A DNA stretch of 64,000 nucleotides, from the NCBI GenBank assembly GCA_947591155.1, contig CANQDA010000005.1, positions 58,769 to 122,768 of the forward strand, in the 5' to 3' direction. Positions 1 through 9,718 of this stretch are shown here, piece by piece. Origin of the DNA: an uncultured Lachnospiraceae bacterium. GTDB taxonomy: Bacteria > Bacillota > Clostridia > Lachnospirales > Lachnospiraceae. The translations under genes were made by a program, and so were the position numbers. The stretch's first letter is position 1, and every line of letters begins with the position of its first letter. Below the pieces are notes generated by a model. The model searched no databases. It was not told the origin of the DNA and saw only the letters and a program-made list of their open reading frames with translations.

Positions 1-172
1 TATTTTGCTGCGTGAAACGATCCTGTTTTACGCCAACGTGGTCCAGAAGATGGAAGAGCAAAATCAGAGAAGAGACAGAGAACTTGCTGAGCTCCGGGAA
101 AGCGTCTTCCTCTATCGTCTGAAGCGAAAAATAAAGCGCCTGTTCACCGCGGATCCTGTGCAGAGATCATAA
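1..172 (+). CDS. C-terminal fragment of a sulfotransferase-like protein
   Basis: An open frame runs in from the window edge (first full codon at base 2) and stops with TAA at 170-172. The 56 residues end in a charged coiled-coil-like tail followed by FLYRLKRKIKRLF. The two complete genes downstream end the same way (ILYRLKRKLRHLF and PLYRLKRKLSSLR), so this is very probably the tail of a third member of the same tandem family. The catalytic N-terminus lies outside the window. It is 25 bases from the next gene, which suggests co-transcription. Confidence 0.7.
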   Translation, partial: ILLRETILFYANVVQKMEEQNQRRDRELAELRESVFLYRLKRKIKRLFTADPVQRS

Positions 173-197
173 CCTACTTATCAACAGGAGAACATTT

Positions 198-1340
198 ATG
201 GCGACAATCTACCTGCACATCGGTCTGCCAAAAACCGGGACGACCGCGATTCAGAAATTCCTCGGCAGCAACAGAAAAACGCTGGAAAACCACGGGATCT
301 GTTTCCCTGATCTCGGGAGACGCTATTCCCGCGTCAATCAGTTCAGAAACGGACATTTTCTGATAGAGTCCTTCGAAGATACCTCGATCGACCGCAAAGA
401 TCTGAACCGCGCCGGGGCGGATTATCTTTCCCGTCTCGATCAGATCGCTGAGATCGGCAAGCGTTTTGAAAAAATCATTCTCACCGATGAATCTCTCTGG
501 CGCCTCGGGGATCGTTTCCCGGAATTCTGGAAAAAACTGTTCGACGACCTCAAGCAGAGATCCCTGGAGCTTCGCGTCATTGTCTATCTGCGAAGGCAGG
601 ATAATTTTGCCCTGTCCTTTTATCGCCAGAAGGTCAAGGGGATCCGCACCGGCCTTCTGTTTAAGGATTATCTGAAACAGTTCCGGTCGAATTATTCCAT
701 GGATTATCTCTCCTACCTTGACATGCTGTCGGAGTGCATCGGCAAGGATCACATCATCGTCCGTGTCTACGAAAAGGAACAGTACCAGGGCGAGGAGCAC
801 AATCTTCTCTCCGATTTTCTCGATATTTTCGGGCTGTCTTTGAAGGATGGCTTTGAAGTCGCTCAGCAGAAATACAATCTGACTCTCTACGGCCCCCGCT
901 TTGAGCTGCAGCGCATTCTCAATACGCTCCCGGTCTCCCCGTACAAGTCCGCTCTGCTGAAAGAAAGCTTTCAATCGATGCAAAAGAACAATCCCTACCC
1001 CGAAGAGCTTCAAGTGACCTCCTTTTTCAAGCCCGGGGAGCAGACGGCGTATCTGGAGAGTTTCTCTGATTCCAATCGCAGACTCGCGCAGAAATATCTG
1101 GGCCGCGAGGATGGAGAACTCTTTTACAACAAAGAAGACATAGAGCTTTCGGAATATGAAGTCGACACGGATGCTCTCCTTCAGGACACGATCCTTCTCT
1201 ACGGTCGGGCGATACAGCTGATGGAAGACGAAATTCACAGTCTGCGCAAGGAGCTTCGCGGGGAGATTCGCGAGGTACGCGAAAATGTTATCCTCTACCG
1301 GCTGAAAAGAAAACTCCGCCATCTCTTCGGAAAAGCGTAA
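198..1340 (+). CDS. Sulfotransferase-like P-loop protein (paralog 1)
   Basis: 380 residues. The N-terminus carries the 5'-phosphosulfate-binding loop of PAPS-dependent sulfotransferases (HIGLPKTGTTAIQ, residues about 7-19). A second segment, VYLRRQDNFALSFYRQ around 130-145, matches the region that in this fold contacts the 3'-phosphate. There is no signal peptide or membrane segment, so it should act in the cytosol. The C-terminus is a charged helix ending in a basic LYRLKRKLRHLF tail. An AGGAG site precedes the ATG. The substrate is unknown; surface glycans are an inference from the family and from the surface-related genes elsewhere in the window. Confidence 0.75.
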   Translation: MATIYLHIGLPKTGTTAIQKFLGSNRKTLENHGICFPDLGRRYSRVNQFRNGHFLIESFEDTSIDRKDLNRAGADYLSRLDQIAEIGKRFEKIILTDESLWRLGDRFPEFWKKLFDDLKQRSLELRVIVYLRRQDNFALSFYRQKVKGIRTGLLFKDYLKQFRSNYSMDYLSYLDMLSECIGKDHIIVRVYEKEQYQGEEHNLLSDFLDIFGLSLKDGFEVAQQKYNLTLYGPRFELQRILNTLPVSPYKSALLKESFQSMQKNNPYPEELQVTSFFKPGEQTAYLESFSDSNRRLAQKYLGREDGELFYNKEDIELSEYEVDTDALLQDTILLYGRAIQLMEDEIHSLRKELRGEIREVRENVILYRLKRKLRHLFGKA

Positions 1341-1387
1341 CTTTGTTTTCCCTTACAGAGCAAATTTTTAAAAAAATTTCATTTTAC

Positions 1388-1417
1388 TGTATTTCCCTCA
1401 TAATTACCCCATATAAT
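1388..1417 (+). promoter_or_regulatory. Possible promoter of the second sulfotransferase-like gene
   Basis: An AT-rich 108-base gap holds TGTATT and TATAAT separated by 18 bases, about 30 bases upstream of the ATG at 1449. The -10 matches consensus but the -35 is weak. The gene could also be reached by read-through from the upstream paralog, since no terminator is visible in the gap. Confidence 0.4.
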
Positions 1418-1448
1418 ATTCTCATTGTTCTAAGACAGGAGAATATTT

Positions 1449-2555
1449 ATGGCTTCTATTTATCTGCACATCGGTCTTCCGAAAACCGGAACCACTACTC
1501 TTCAGCATTTTATGTGGGAAAACCGGGCGGTTTTTGAAAAATATGGTATCTGTTTTCCGGATTTCGGATTGCGCTACCCGGGGATCAACCGCTTCCGCAA
1601 TGCGCATTTTCTGGTTCCCTATTTCAAAAAAACAGACGAGGGAGCCCACGAGTCCGTCTTTTGTCAGCTCTCCCAGCTCGGCAAGCGCTTCGACAAGGTT
1701 CTGCTCTCAGACGAGGTATTATGGCGCATCGGCGACCGGCGACCGGAGTTCTGGACGCAAATAAAAGAAGCTTTCCAGCAAAACGGACTCTCGCTGCAGA
1801 TCATTGTCTACCTCAGAAGGCAGGACAATTTCTTGCTTTCGCTTTACCGGCAAAGAATAAAAGGCGCCCGCACAAGTCTTCCGTTTTACGACTATCTCAA
1901 CACGCTCCAAAAGCACTATCCTCTGGATTATTTCGCCTATATGGACATGCTATCCGACATTCTAGGCCGGGAAAACATCCATATCCGCATCTACGAAAAA
2001 GAGCAGTTCCGCGGCGCGGAACACACGCTTCACTCAGATTTTCTCGAAATCTTTGGTCTGTCTCTGAACGACGGATTTGCGATCACGACTGAAAAGTACA
2101 ACGAAGCGCTCGACAGGGCGCAGCTGGAGCTTCGGCGCATCCTCAACATGCTTCCCGAGGAGGATTGCGCTGTTCCTCTCTTTTTGCAGGCGTTTGAGGA
2201 AAGCCGGAACAAGGAGCACGAGGAACCCTTTTCCTTCTTTCATCCGGGAGATCAGGCCGCCTGTCTGGCTGCCTTTGCGGAATCAAACCGCCGGGTGGCA
2301 AAGGAATACCTCAGCAGGGAGGACGGAATCCTTTTTTATGACGACGCCTTTGACGACCTGCCCGAGTATCATGTCAGTACCGAGGAACTGCTGGAAAAGG
2401 CCATTCTTTTCTACGCCTCCATCGCCAACCGTCAGGCAAAGGAGATCGCGGAGCTGAAACGGCTCCGGGAATATGTTCCCCTGTATCGCCTGAAAAGAAA
2501 ACTTTCCTCCCTTCGCGGAAAAGGCGATCCGCTCAAGGAGGATCCAAAGTCATAA
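1449..2555 (+). CDS. Sulfotransferase-like P-loop protein (paralog 2)
   Basis: 368 residues, clearly homologous along its whole length to the gene just upstream: same HIGLPKTGTTTLQ phosphosulfate loop, same VYLRRQDNF segment, same IYEKEQFRGAEH block and same basic tail. The leader (AGGAGAATATTTATG) also resembles that of the first copy (AGGAGAACATTTATG). Together with the fragment at the left edge this makes at least three tandem copies, a usual pattern for enzymes diversifying toward different acceptors. No membrane segment is seen. A strong hairpin directly after the stop ends the array. Confidence 0.75.
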   Translation: MASIYLHIGLPKTGTTTLQHFMWENRAVFEKYGICFPDFGLRYPGINRFRNAHFLVPYFKKTDEGAHESVFCQLSQLGKRFDKVLLSDEVLWRIGDRRPEFWTQIKEAFQQNGLSLQIIVYLRRQDNFLLSLYRQRIKGARTSLPFYDYLNTLQKHYPLDYFAYMDMLSDILGRENIHIRIYEKEQFRGAEHTLHSDFLEIFGLSLNDGFAITTEKYNEALDRAQLELRRILNMLPEEDCAVPLFLQAFEESRNKEHEEPFSFFHPGDQAACLAAFAESNRRVAKEYLSREDGILFYDDAFDDLPEYHVSTEELLEKAILFYASIANRQAKEIAELKRLREYVPLYRLKRKLSSLRGKGDPLKEDPKS

Positions 2556-2558
2556 AAA

Positions 2559-2589
2559 GCTGCCGCAGAATTTTTGCGGCAGCCTTTTT
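2559..2589. terminator. Bidirectional rho-independent terminator
   Basis: A perfect 9-bp stem (GCTGCCGCA / TGCGGCAGC) has a 7-base loop, with a T run after it on the plus strand and an A run before it (T run on the minus strand). It lies between convergent genes: the sulfotransferase array on plus and the aconitase-family gene on minus. Confidence 0.85.
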
Positions 2590-2621
2590 CAGCTAAAATC
2601 ATTTTAAAAGTCTGTTCTTGT

Positions 2622-4922
2622 TCACTTGCCAACTCGATTGTAATTGATCAGGCAGCCGTCCAGGATGATCTGTCGCTCGTCGTCCGTCATCTCACCGAGC
2701 CGCAGCGTGAACGGCTTGAGTGCCCCGTCCTTCACAACGTAGGCCGTCACCTCGGTCGCCTTGTTCTGCACTGCTGTGCGGATACCTGGGAGGAAAAGAT
2801 AATCCTTGTTTTTAAACGGAAGCTCGCCCTCGTCGATCAAAAACGGCAGCATACCCCAGTTGATGAGGTTCGAGCGGTAGCGCTTCGTCGCGTAGCTGTG
2901 CGCGATGTTCGCCCAGCCACCGAGCACCTTCTGGCAGGACGCCGCCTGCTCTCTGGCGGAGCCGTCGCCCGGCTTCACTGCGAAGATCGTGCTGCCAACG
3001 CCGGTATTCTTCCCGCATATATCCTTGAATTCCGGCACAGCCTTAACCGTGTGCATCGCGGTCCGCAGCTCCGGCAACGCCTCGCCCATACACTCGCCGG
3101 CCTCGCGCGCTTTCTCCGCCTTCTGCACTTCCTTCGCCAGCCCCACGTACGCCGGATCTTTCCGCGAAAGCGTGAACTCCGCCAGTCCAAGTGGGTTTGA
3201 GCGGTAGGAAGAGGTCTCGCCGGACGGGATCAGCTCGTCCGTCGTCGTCACCGGGTCGTGAATCTCGGAGACGACCTTCAGCATCAGATTCTCCGTCAAC
3301 TCGACCATCGGCGGCCAGTCCTTGATGTTCGGACCGAACTTGATCTCAACGGACGGATCCGCCACGCCCTTGCTGTCGAAGACACGGTTCGCGTAGATGC
3401 TGCTGTCAAAGAAATATTTGGGTTTTCCATAATTCACATCGATATCTGTCGCCGCGGTCAGGTAGCCCTTGTTCGCCGCGGTCGCCGCGATGGAGCGCGC
3501 GTCCATCAGAGCCACAGACGCGATCTGTCCGCTCTGCAGCTTCGAGCCCTCCCTGTTCGGGAAGTTCCGCGTCGAGTGGCGGATGCTGAACGCGTTGTTC
3601 GCCGGCGTGTCGCCCGCTCCGAAGCACGGCCCGCAGAACGCGGTCTTCACGATCGCTCCGCTCTGGATAAGATCAGCCAGTCTGCCGTTCTTCGCCAGTT
3701 CCATGTAGATCGGCGTGCTCGCCGGGTAGACGCTCAGCGTGAACTCGTCGGAGCCGATGAATTTTCCTTTCAGAATATCGGCCGCGTCGCAGATGTTCTC
3801 GAATCCGCCGCCCGCGCAGCCCGCGATGATCCCCTGATCCACGTACAGCTTTCCGTCGCGCACCTTGTTCTTCAGCGTGAAGTCCACCGCGCCGTCGAGG
3901 CTCACCTTCGCGCGCTGCTCCACGTCGTCCAGAATGTCCATGAGGTTCGCATTCAGTTCCTCGATCGTATAGGTGTTGCTCGGATGGAACGGCATCGCGA
4001 TCATCGGGCGGATCTCGCTTAGGTCTACGCATACCATGCCGTCGTAGTACGCCACCGCGCCCGGATTCAGTTCCTTGTAGTCTCCGCTTCTGCCGTGGAT
4101 CTCATAGAATTCTTTGATCTTGTCGTCGGTCGTCCAGATCGAGGACAGGCAGGTCGTCTCGGTCGTCATGACGTCAACGCCGATGCGGAAGTCCGCGCTT
4201 AAGTTCTCCACGCCCGGTCCGACAAACTCCATCACCTTGTTGTTCACATAGCCGTTGCCGAAGACCGCGCCGATGATCGCCAGCGCCACGTCCTGCGGAC
4301 CAACGCCCGGCATCGGTTTCCCCGTCAGATAGATTCCGATCACGCCGGGCATGTTGATGTCGTAGGTCTGTCCGAGCAGCTGCTTGACGAGCTCCGGGCC
4401 GCCCTCGCCCATCGCCATCGTGCCGAGCGCGCCGTAGCGCGTGTGCGAATCCGAGCCGAGGATCATGGCGCCGCCGCACGCGAGCATCTCGCGCGCAAAC
4501 TGGTGAATGACCGCCTGATGCGGCGGGACATAGACGCCGCCGTACTTTTTCGCACAGCTTAGGCCGAACATGTGGTCGTCTTCGTTGATCGTACCGCCGA
4601 CCGCACAGAGGGAATTGTGGCAGTTCGTCAGCACATAGGGTACCGGAAACTTCTCCAGTCCCGACGCGCGCGCCGTCTGGATAATCCCGACGAAGGTGAT
4701 GTCGTGCGAGGTCAGCTTATCGAACTTGATGCGCAGCTTCTCCATATTTTCGGACGTATTGTGCGCCTCGAGAATCGAGTACGCGATCGTCTGCCGCGCG
4801 GCCTCCTCCTTCGAGGGAGCCTGCCCGAGCTTCTGCTCAAGCGCCGCGCCCGCCTGAGGCCCGTCCTCAATGAGCTCCGTGCCATTTACCAGATATACGC
4901 CGTTATCATATAGCTTGATCAT
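2622..4922 (-). CDS. Aconitase-family hydratase (YbhJ-like)
   Basis: 766 residues. Aconitase-superfamily motifs are plain: [22 protein letters not shown] for the substrate-binding/catalytic region, and the iron-sulfur ligands as a Cys in [12 protein letters not shown] plus the CGPC pair in [30 protein letters not shown] corresponds to the conserved SxRNFxGR-type segment. Length and sequence style resemble the less-studied E. coli YbhJ branch rather than AcnA or AcnB, so citrate/isocitrate as substrate is likely but not certain. AGGAGG sits 8 bases before the ATG. The leader contains two inverted repeats. No other TCA-cycle gene is adjacent. Confidence 0.85.
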   Translation of the reverse strand: MIKLYDNGVYLVNGTELIEDGPQAGAALEQKLGQAPSKEEAARQTIAYSILEAHNTSENMEKLRIKFDKLTSHDITFVGIIQTARASGLEKFPVPYVLTNCHNSLCAVGGTINEDDHMFGLSCAKKYGGVYVPPHQAVIHQFAREMLACGGAMILGSDSHTRYGALGTMAMGEGGPELVKQLLGQTYDINMPGVIGIYLTGKPMPGVGPQDVALAIIGAVFGNGYVNNKVMEFVGPGVENLSADFRIGVDVMTTETTCLSSIWTTDDKIKEFYEIHGRSGDYKELNPGAVAYYDGMVCVDLSEIRPMIAMPFHPSNTYTIEELNANLMDILDDVEQRAKVSLDGAVDFTLKNKVRDGKLYVDQGIIAGCAGGGFENICDAADILKGKFIGSDEFTLSVYPASTPIYMELAKNGRLADLIQSGAIVKTAFCGPCFGAGDTPANNAFSIRHSTRNFPNREGSKLQSGQIASVALMDARSIAATAANKGYLTAATDIDVNYGKPKYFFDSSIYANRVFDSKGVADPSVEIKFGPNIKDWPPMVELTENLMLKVVSEIHDPVTTTDELIPSGETSSYRSNPLGLAEFTLSRKDPAYVGLAKEVQKAEKAREAGECMGEALPELRTAMHTVKAVPEFKDICGKNTGVGSTIFAVKPGDGSAREQAASCQKVLGGWANIAHSYATKRYRSNLINWGMLPFLIDEGELPFKNKDYLFLPGIRTAVQNKATEVTAYVVKDGALKPFTLRLGEMTDDERQIILDGCLINYNRVGK

Positions 4923-4954
4923 TCTATTTCCTCCTGAGAAAACTAAATTCTTTT

Positions 4955-5043
4955 CCTGCTTAGTGAATTAAAACGGATGTCCGATGTTCACTAAACAGGA
5001 AGACTGCCGCAAGTCCTCACCTTCCGGTATCAGCCTTGCGGCA
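4955..5043 (-). promoter_or_regulatory. Paired inverted repeats in the aconitase-family gene leader
   Basis: Reading toward the hydratase gene there is first a stem TGCCGCAAG/CTTGCGGCA (arms 5035-5043 and 5005-5013), probably part of the murA 3' end. A second stem then follows, CCTGTTTAGTGAA pairing with TTCACTAAGCAGG (12 of 13; arms 4987-4999 and 4955-4967), ending about 20 bases before the ribosome-binding site. Neither is followed by a good T run, so a simple terminator is not obvious. Confidence 0.45.
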
Positions 5044-5049
5044 ATCCCT

Positions 5050-6342
5050 TTACCCGACCCGAAGCCGAAATTTTCTTGCTTCCTTGTCGTCGCGGATCAG
5101 CTCGATCTCCGCTCCGAGGCTGCGCAGCTTTTCATCGAACTGTTCATATCCTCGCTGGATATAGACGATATCGTCAATCGTCGTGATGCCCTCCGCCGCG
5201 AGCGCCGCGATCACAAGCGCCGCTCCCGCCCTCAGATCCGGGGCACAGATCCGCGCTCCCGTGAGCTTTTCCACGCCGGTGATGATCGCTGTGTTTCCCT
5301 CCACGCGGGAGACCGCGCCCATGCGGGCAAGCTCATCCATATATTTGAATCGATTCTCGAAAATACTCTCCGTCACAATGCTCGTGCCGCGGGCGAGCGA
5401 AAGCGCCACGCTGATCTGCGGCTGCATATCCGTCGGATAACCCGGATATGGAGACGTCTTTACATTTGTACTGTTCAGCCGCTTCGAAGCGACCACGCGC
5501 ACCGCGCTGTCAAACTCCTCCACCTCACAGCCGATCTCCATCAGCTTCGCCGAGGTCGCCTCGAGATGCTTCGGAATCACGTTCTTCACCATGACGTCGC
5601 CCTTCGTGGCCGCCGCGGCGAACATGAACGTCCCTGCCTCGATCTGGTCCGGAATGATGGAATACTCCGTCCTGTGCAGCTTCGCCACGCCGCGGATACG
5701 GATCACGTCCGTGCCCGCCCCCCTGATGTTCGCGCCCATGCTGTTCAGGAAATTCGCCACGTCCACGACATGCGGCTCACGCGCGCAATTCTCGATCACG
5801 GTGTAACCCTCCGCCATCGACGCAGCCATCATGATATTGATCGTCGCGCCGACCGACACGGTATCCAGATAGATCCTGCTGCCGTGCAGATGATCCGCTT
5901 TCGCGACGATGAATCCGTTGCGGATCGTCACATTCGCGCCGAGCGCCCGGAAGCCCTTCAGATGCAGGTCGATCGGCCTGCTGCCGATATTGCATCCACC
6001 CGGAAGCGGCACCTCCGCTTCCTTGTATTTCCCGAGCAGCGCCCCGATCAGATAGTAGGAGGCTCTTATCTTCTTAATATATTCGTAATCTACGCTGACT
6101 TCCCCGATGTGCTCGCTGTTCGTCTCAACCGTATGCCGGTCGATGCGGTTCACATCGACCCCGATGCTCTCCATCGCTTCAAGAAGAACATTCGTATCTC
6201 TCACGTCCGGCATATTTTCGATGCGCACGGTATCGTCGGTCATGATCGCGGCTGCAAGAATGCCCAGCGCCGCGTTTTTCGCTCCGCTGATCTCCACCTC
6301 TCCCACAAGTGGATTGCCGCCTCTGACAATATACTGTTCCAT
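5050..6342 (-). CDS. murA: UDP-N-acetylglucosamine 1-carboxyvinyltransferase
   Basis: 430 residues, full length for the family. MurA transfers enolpyruvate from PEP to UDP-GlcNAc, the first committed step of peptidoglycan synthesis, in the cytosol. The N-terminal block GGNPLVGEVEISGAKNAAL and the catalytic-loop cysteine in PGGCNIGSRPIDLHL (C117, equivalent to E. coli C115, the fosfomycin target) are both present. AGAGGTG precedes the ATG. A good promoter is visible about 95-140 bases upstream, so the gene can be transcribed separately from the pyrophosphatase gene. Clostridia often have two murA copies; which one this is cannot be told here. Confidence 0.95.
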   Translation of the reverse strand: MEQYIVRGGNPLVGEVEISGAKNAALGILAAAIMTDDTVRIENMPDVRDTNVLLEAMESIGVDVNRIDRHTVETNSEHIGEVSVDYEYIKKIRASYYLIGALLGKYKEAEVPLPGGCNIGSRPIDLHLKGFRALGANVTIRNGFIVAKADHLHGSRIYLDTVSVGATINIMMAASMAEGYTVIENCAREPHVVDVANFLNSMGANIRGAGTDVIRIRGVAKLHRTEYSIIPDQIEAGTFMFAAAATKGDVMVKNVIPKHLEATSAKLMEIGCEVEEFDSAVRVVASKRLNSTNVKTSPYPGYPTDMQPQISVALSLARGTSIVTESIFENRFKYMDELARMGAVSRVEGNTAIITGVEKLTGARICAPDLRAGAALVIAALAAEGITTIDDIVYIQRGYEQFDEKLRSLGAEIELIRDDKEARKFRLRVG

Positions 6343-6456
6343 AAAGGCACCTCTGCAATTTTTATACTCTTTCCCCTTTTTGCGCCCTGCAGATCTCCGT
6401 ACCCCTCGGAAATTTACAGCGCAGATTTTCCTTTGTGAAGACAGAAAATCATTATA

Positions 6457-6484
6457 AGTATATCACATCTCCAAAATTTGTAAA
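6457..6484 (-). promoter_or_regulatory. Sigma-A-type promoter of murA
   Basis: On the minus strand TTTACA (6479-6484) and TATACT (6457-6462) are separated by 16 bases, in an AT-rich gap. Transcription would start near 6450, giving a leader of about 105 bases. Confidence 0.65.
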
Positions 6485-6518
6485 GAAAAATTAATTTTTT
6501 CTTCACTTTTTCCTCACA

Positions 6519-8258
6519 TCACAGCGCTGTCATCCGGCTGATCGCCGTCATGAACGACGGCACGAGCTGCTTCTTGCGCGAGACCACGCCCGGAAGCTGC
6601 GCCCGGTTATCCTTGACTTCCTGGTGAAACGCCTCCTCCACCAGATGTTCGGAGCCCTTGCCGTAGCACAAAAGTTCTGTCGTCTCCTCAATGATGTTCG
6701 TCAACATAAAGAAAACCATGTCGACCTCTCTTCCGCCCGGCAGCTTCTCCAGCAGCGGTACCATCCGCTCGCGAATGCTGTCCAGCTCCTGCGTGTTCAT
6801 CGACGTGATCTGCCCGATGCTGATATTCAGATCTCCGAACTCAAACGTCTTGTAATCCTGGTACAGGATCTCATCCGGCGTCTTCGAGATCAGATCACTG
6901 CCCGCCGCGAACATCTGCGGGGCGTAAGTCTCGCACTCGATCCCCGCAATATCCGCCAGAGAGCGCGCCGCCTCCACATCCATCCCCGTACAGGTCGGTG
7001 AGCGGAACATCAGCGTATCCGACAGGATCGCGCTGCACAGAAGTCCCGCAATCTGCGCCGGAACCTCGACGCCCCGCTCCCGGTACATCTGGCAAATGAT
7101 CGTCCCGGTGCAGCCGACCGGCTGATTTCGGAAATAGACCGGAGCCATCGTCTCGAGCGAACCGAGGCGGTGATGATCTATGATCTCCATGATCTCAGCG
7201 TCGAGCACATTGTCCACAGCCTGGGAAATCTCGTTGTGATCAACCAGGATCAGTCCGCGTTTGCGCACGCCCAGCAGGTTTCGCCTCGAGATCATGCCGA
7301 CAAACTTTCCCTTCTTGTCGAGGATCGGGAAATCGCGGTAGCGTTTCTGCGACATCGTATCCCGGATATTCTCCGTGTAATCGTCGAGCCGGAAGGTCAT
7401 CAGGTGTTCTTTTCGCATAAAGAAGTCGACCGGCATGCTCTGGTTGATCAGACGCGCCACCGCATAGGTGTCGAGCGGCGTGCTGATGATCGTGCAGCTG
7501 TGCTCCTCGGCAAGAAGCTTGATCGTCCGTGAAACCGGCGCGCCCAGACACACCACGATACATCCGGCCTTCATCTCAATCGCGCAGAGCTGCGACTCAT
7601 AGCGGTTTCCCAGAATTACCATGTCATGCTCGTCGATGTAGTTTTCCATAATATCAGGATTGGCCGCCGCGATCACGACTTTTCCCTTATCAAAATATCC
7701 CTCCGGATCCCCGACAACCATCTCCGCGTCCAGCGTTTCCAGAATGTTCCGATACGGCGTCTTCGCCACCGAGACGATCGCGCTGTCATACTCCTCCATG
7801 TAGGATTTCGCGATATCGTTGATCGTGATCAGACCCTCCAGCCGATTCTTCTCGTTCGTGATCGGGAGCGTATAAACATTCTGCGTCGTCATCAGCGTCC
7901 ACGCTTTCTTCAGCGAAATGTCGCTGCGCACGCCCGGCACCTTGCGGATCTCCATGTCCTTGACGCGCGTGCCGATGTTGTCGAGTACACGCGGCACCTC
8001 CGCACCAAAGCGCTCCAGCACGTACTGCGTCTCGGCGCTGACCTGCCCCGCCCGCGCCGGCACGAAGCGATACTTCCGCCCGTCTGTCTGATTCTTCAGA
8101 TAGGCATAGGAAATCGCGGAACAGATCGAATCCGTGTCCGGATTCTTGTGCCCCACGACGTATACGGTCCGAGGTTTCGTCGGATCTCCCCGCCCGGCCG
8201 CGTCCTTTGCGGCTTCCTCGATCATATTTTTCTCAGAATTCATCGCTTCTGTGTCCAA
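6519..8258 (-). CDS. ppaC: Manganese-dependent inorganic pyrophosphatase with CBS-DRTGG regulatory insert
   Basis: 579 residues, the length of CBS-type family II pyrophosphatases. The N-terminal DHH catalytic core starts at VVGHKNPDTDSICSA. It is interrupted by a CBS domain (IRKVPGVRSD to NDIAKSYM), a DRTGG domain and a second CBS domain. The core then resumes with the metal-binding DHHRLGS and the C-terminal DHHA2 domain. The enzyme hydrolyses PPi in the cytosol; in characterised relatives the insert binds adenine nucleotides and controls activity. The first codon is probably TTG at 8258, with GGAGG ten bases upstream; an ATG five codons later has no site of its own. It lies 69 bases after pdp, apparently in the same transcript. 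Confidence 0.9.
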   Translation of the reverse strand: MDTEAMNSEKNMIEEAAKDAAGRGDPTKPRTVYVVGHKNPDTDSICSAISYAYLKNQTDGRKYRFVPARAGQVSAETQYVLERFGAEVPRVLDNIGTRVKDMEIRKVPGVRSDISLKKAWTLMTTQNVYTLPITNEKNRLEGLITINDIAKSYMEEYDSAIVSVAKTPYRNILETLDAEMVVGDPEGYFDKGKVVIAAANPDIMENYIDEHDMVILGNRYESQLCAIEMKAGCIVVCLGAPVSRTIKLLAEEHSCTIISTPLDTYAVARLINQSMPVDFFMRKEHLMTFRLDDYTENIRDTMSQKRYRDFPILDKKGKFVGMISRRNLLGVRKRGLILVDHNEISQAVDNVLDAEIMEIIDHHRLGSLETMAPVYFRNQPVGCTGTIICQMYRERGVEVPAQIAGLLCSAILSDTLMFRSPTCTGMDVEAARSLADIAGIECETYAPQMFAAGSDLISKTPDEILYQDYKTFEFGDLNISIGQITSMNTQELDSIRERMVPLLEKLPGGREVDMVFFMLTNIIEETTELLCYGKGSEHLVEEAFHQEVKDNRAQLPGVVSRKKQLVPSFMTAISRMTAL

Positions 8259-8327
8259 AGTTGTCCGGCCTCCATAAATCTAAATATGTTTCCCTCTCGT
8301 ATCACTTTCTTACGGCCTCAGCGGCGC

Positions 8328-9650
8328 TTATACATATTCTACACCCTCTGCCGTGACCCTCGCGTAGATCAGGGGTTCCGGCTGCGGCTTCTCATCCGCG
8401 ATCGTCAGGGACTCCAGAAATTTCTTCTGCGCGCCCTCAAACAACGCCTCATCGGACGCGCGAAGCACCGCGACCACTTCGCCCGCGCGCACCGCGTCTC
8501 CGGTCTTTTTCTTTAAAAGAATGCCCGCCAGATAGTCGAGCTTGTCCTCCTTCGTTTCGCGTCCCGCGCCGAGCATCATCGCCGCATAGCCGATGCCTGC
8601 CGTGTCCATCCGGATAATATAGCCGTCCTGCTTGGCGCGCACTTCGACAGAATACGACGCTTTGCCGAGCTTCTCCGGATGGAGGATACACTCTTCGTCC
8701 CCGCCCTGACAACGCACCATCGCCGCCAGACGCCCAAGCGCATCCCCGGAATCGATCGCCTGACGCGCCAGCCCCACACATTCCTCACGCGAACCCTTGC
8801 CCGAGAGCATCAGCATCTCCGTCGCCAGCGCAAGGCAGATCTCTGTCAGATCCGCAGCTCCATCACCGCGCAGCGTCCGCACGGCCTCCTCGACCTCCAG
8901 CGCGTTGCCGATCTGACTTCCGAGCGGAATATCCATATTCGTGATCAGCGCCGCGGTCTTCCTCCCGTTGTGAACGCCGATCGCCACCATCTTCTGCGCG
9001 AGCTTCACTGAATCCTCCACGGTCTTCATAAACGCGCCGCTGCCCGTCTTGACGTCCAGCACGATGCAGTCGCTCCCGGCCGCGAGTTTCTTACTCATGA
9101 TGGAAGACGCGATCAGCGGAATGCTGTCCACCGTCGCCGTCACATCCCGCAGCGCGTACATCTTCTTGTCCGCGGGCGTCAGATTCCCGGACTGCCCAGT
9201 CACCGTGATCCCGGCCTCTATCGCCGTGCGGATAAACTCCTCACGCGAGAGCTCCGTACGCATCCCCGGGATCGACTCCATCTTGTCGACGGTGCCGCCC
9301 GTGTGCCCGAGTCCTCGCCCCGACATCTTCGCGACATGACAACCGCAGGCCGCCACGATCGGCCCCACGATCAGCGTCGTCTTATCCCCGACGCCCCCGG
9401 TCGAATGCTTGTCGACCTTGACGCCCGGAATCTCCGAGAGATCCATCACATCACCCGAATGCGCCATCGCGTCGGTGAGCACCGCGGTCTCATGGTCGGT
9501 CATCCCCTGAAAGCAGATCGCCATCATTAGAGCGGACATCTGGTAATCCGGGATCTTCCCGTTCGTGTATTCCCGGACGACCGTCCGTATCTCCTCGTCG
9601 CTCAGCTCGCCGCCGTATCGCTTTTTTAAGATCGCATCGTACATTCTCAT
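8328..9650 (-). CDS. pdp: Pyrimidine-nucleoside phosphorylase
   Basis: 440 residues from the preferred start. It cleaves uridine/thymidine-type nucleosides with phosphate to give base and (deoxy)ribose-1-phosphate. The family signature is complete: VDKHSTGGVGDKTTLIVGP, MSGRGLGHTGGTVDKMES, KLAAGSDCIVLDVKTGSGAFMK. I chose the ATG at 9650 (MRMYDAILKKRYGG) because AGAGGTGG sits just upstream; an in-frame ATG at 9671 would place that site inside the coding region. Pdp works with the neighbouring cdd, deoB and deoD products in nucleoside salvage. Confidence 0.95.
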   Translation of the reverse strand: MRMYDAILKKRYGGELSDEEIRTVVREYTNGKIPDYQMSALMMAICFQGMTDHETAVLTDAMAHSGDVMDLSEIPGVKVDKHSTGGVGDKTTLIVGPIVAACGCHVAKMSGRGLGHTGGTVDKMESIPGMRTELSREEFIRTAIEAGITVTGQSGNLTPADKKMYALRDVTATVDSIPLIASSIMSKKLAAGSDCIVLDVKTGSGAFMKTVEDSVKLAQKMVAIGVHNGRKTAALITNMDIPLGSQIGNALEVEEAVRTLRGDGAADLTEICLALATEMLMLSGKGSREECVGLARQAIDSGDALGRLAAMVRCQGGDEECILHPEKLGKASYSVEVRAKQDGYIIRMDTAGIGYAAMMLGAGRETKEDKLDYLAGILLKKKTGDAVRAGEVVAVLRASDEALFEGAQKKFLESLTIADEKPQPEPLIYARVTAEGVEYV

Positions 9651-9718
9651 ATTCCTGCCACCTCTCTTCATGCCTCATACATTAACAATGATCCCTGCAC
9701 ACTCGAAAAGCCTTTGGC

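Noticed and set aside
174..1322. Long open frame (382 codons) on the minus strand opposite the first sulfotransferase-like gene
   Set aside because: The plus-strand frame has the PAPS-binding motif, a good ribosome-binding site and two paralogs; the antisense frame shows no family features and mirrors the codon pattern.
4984..6438. Plus-strand open frame of 484 codons over murA
   Set aside because: Antisense to a full-length murA with its catalytic Cys; no ribosome-binding site or domain.
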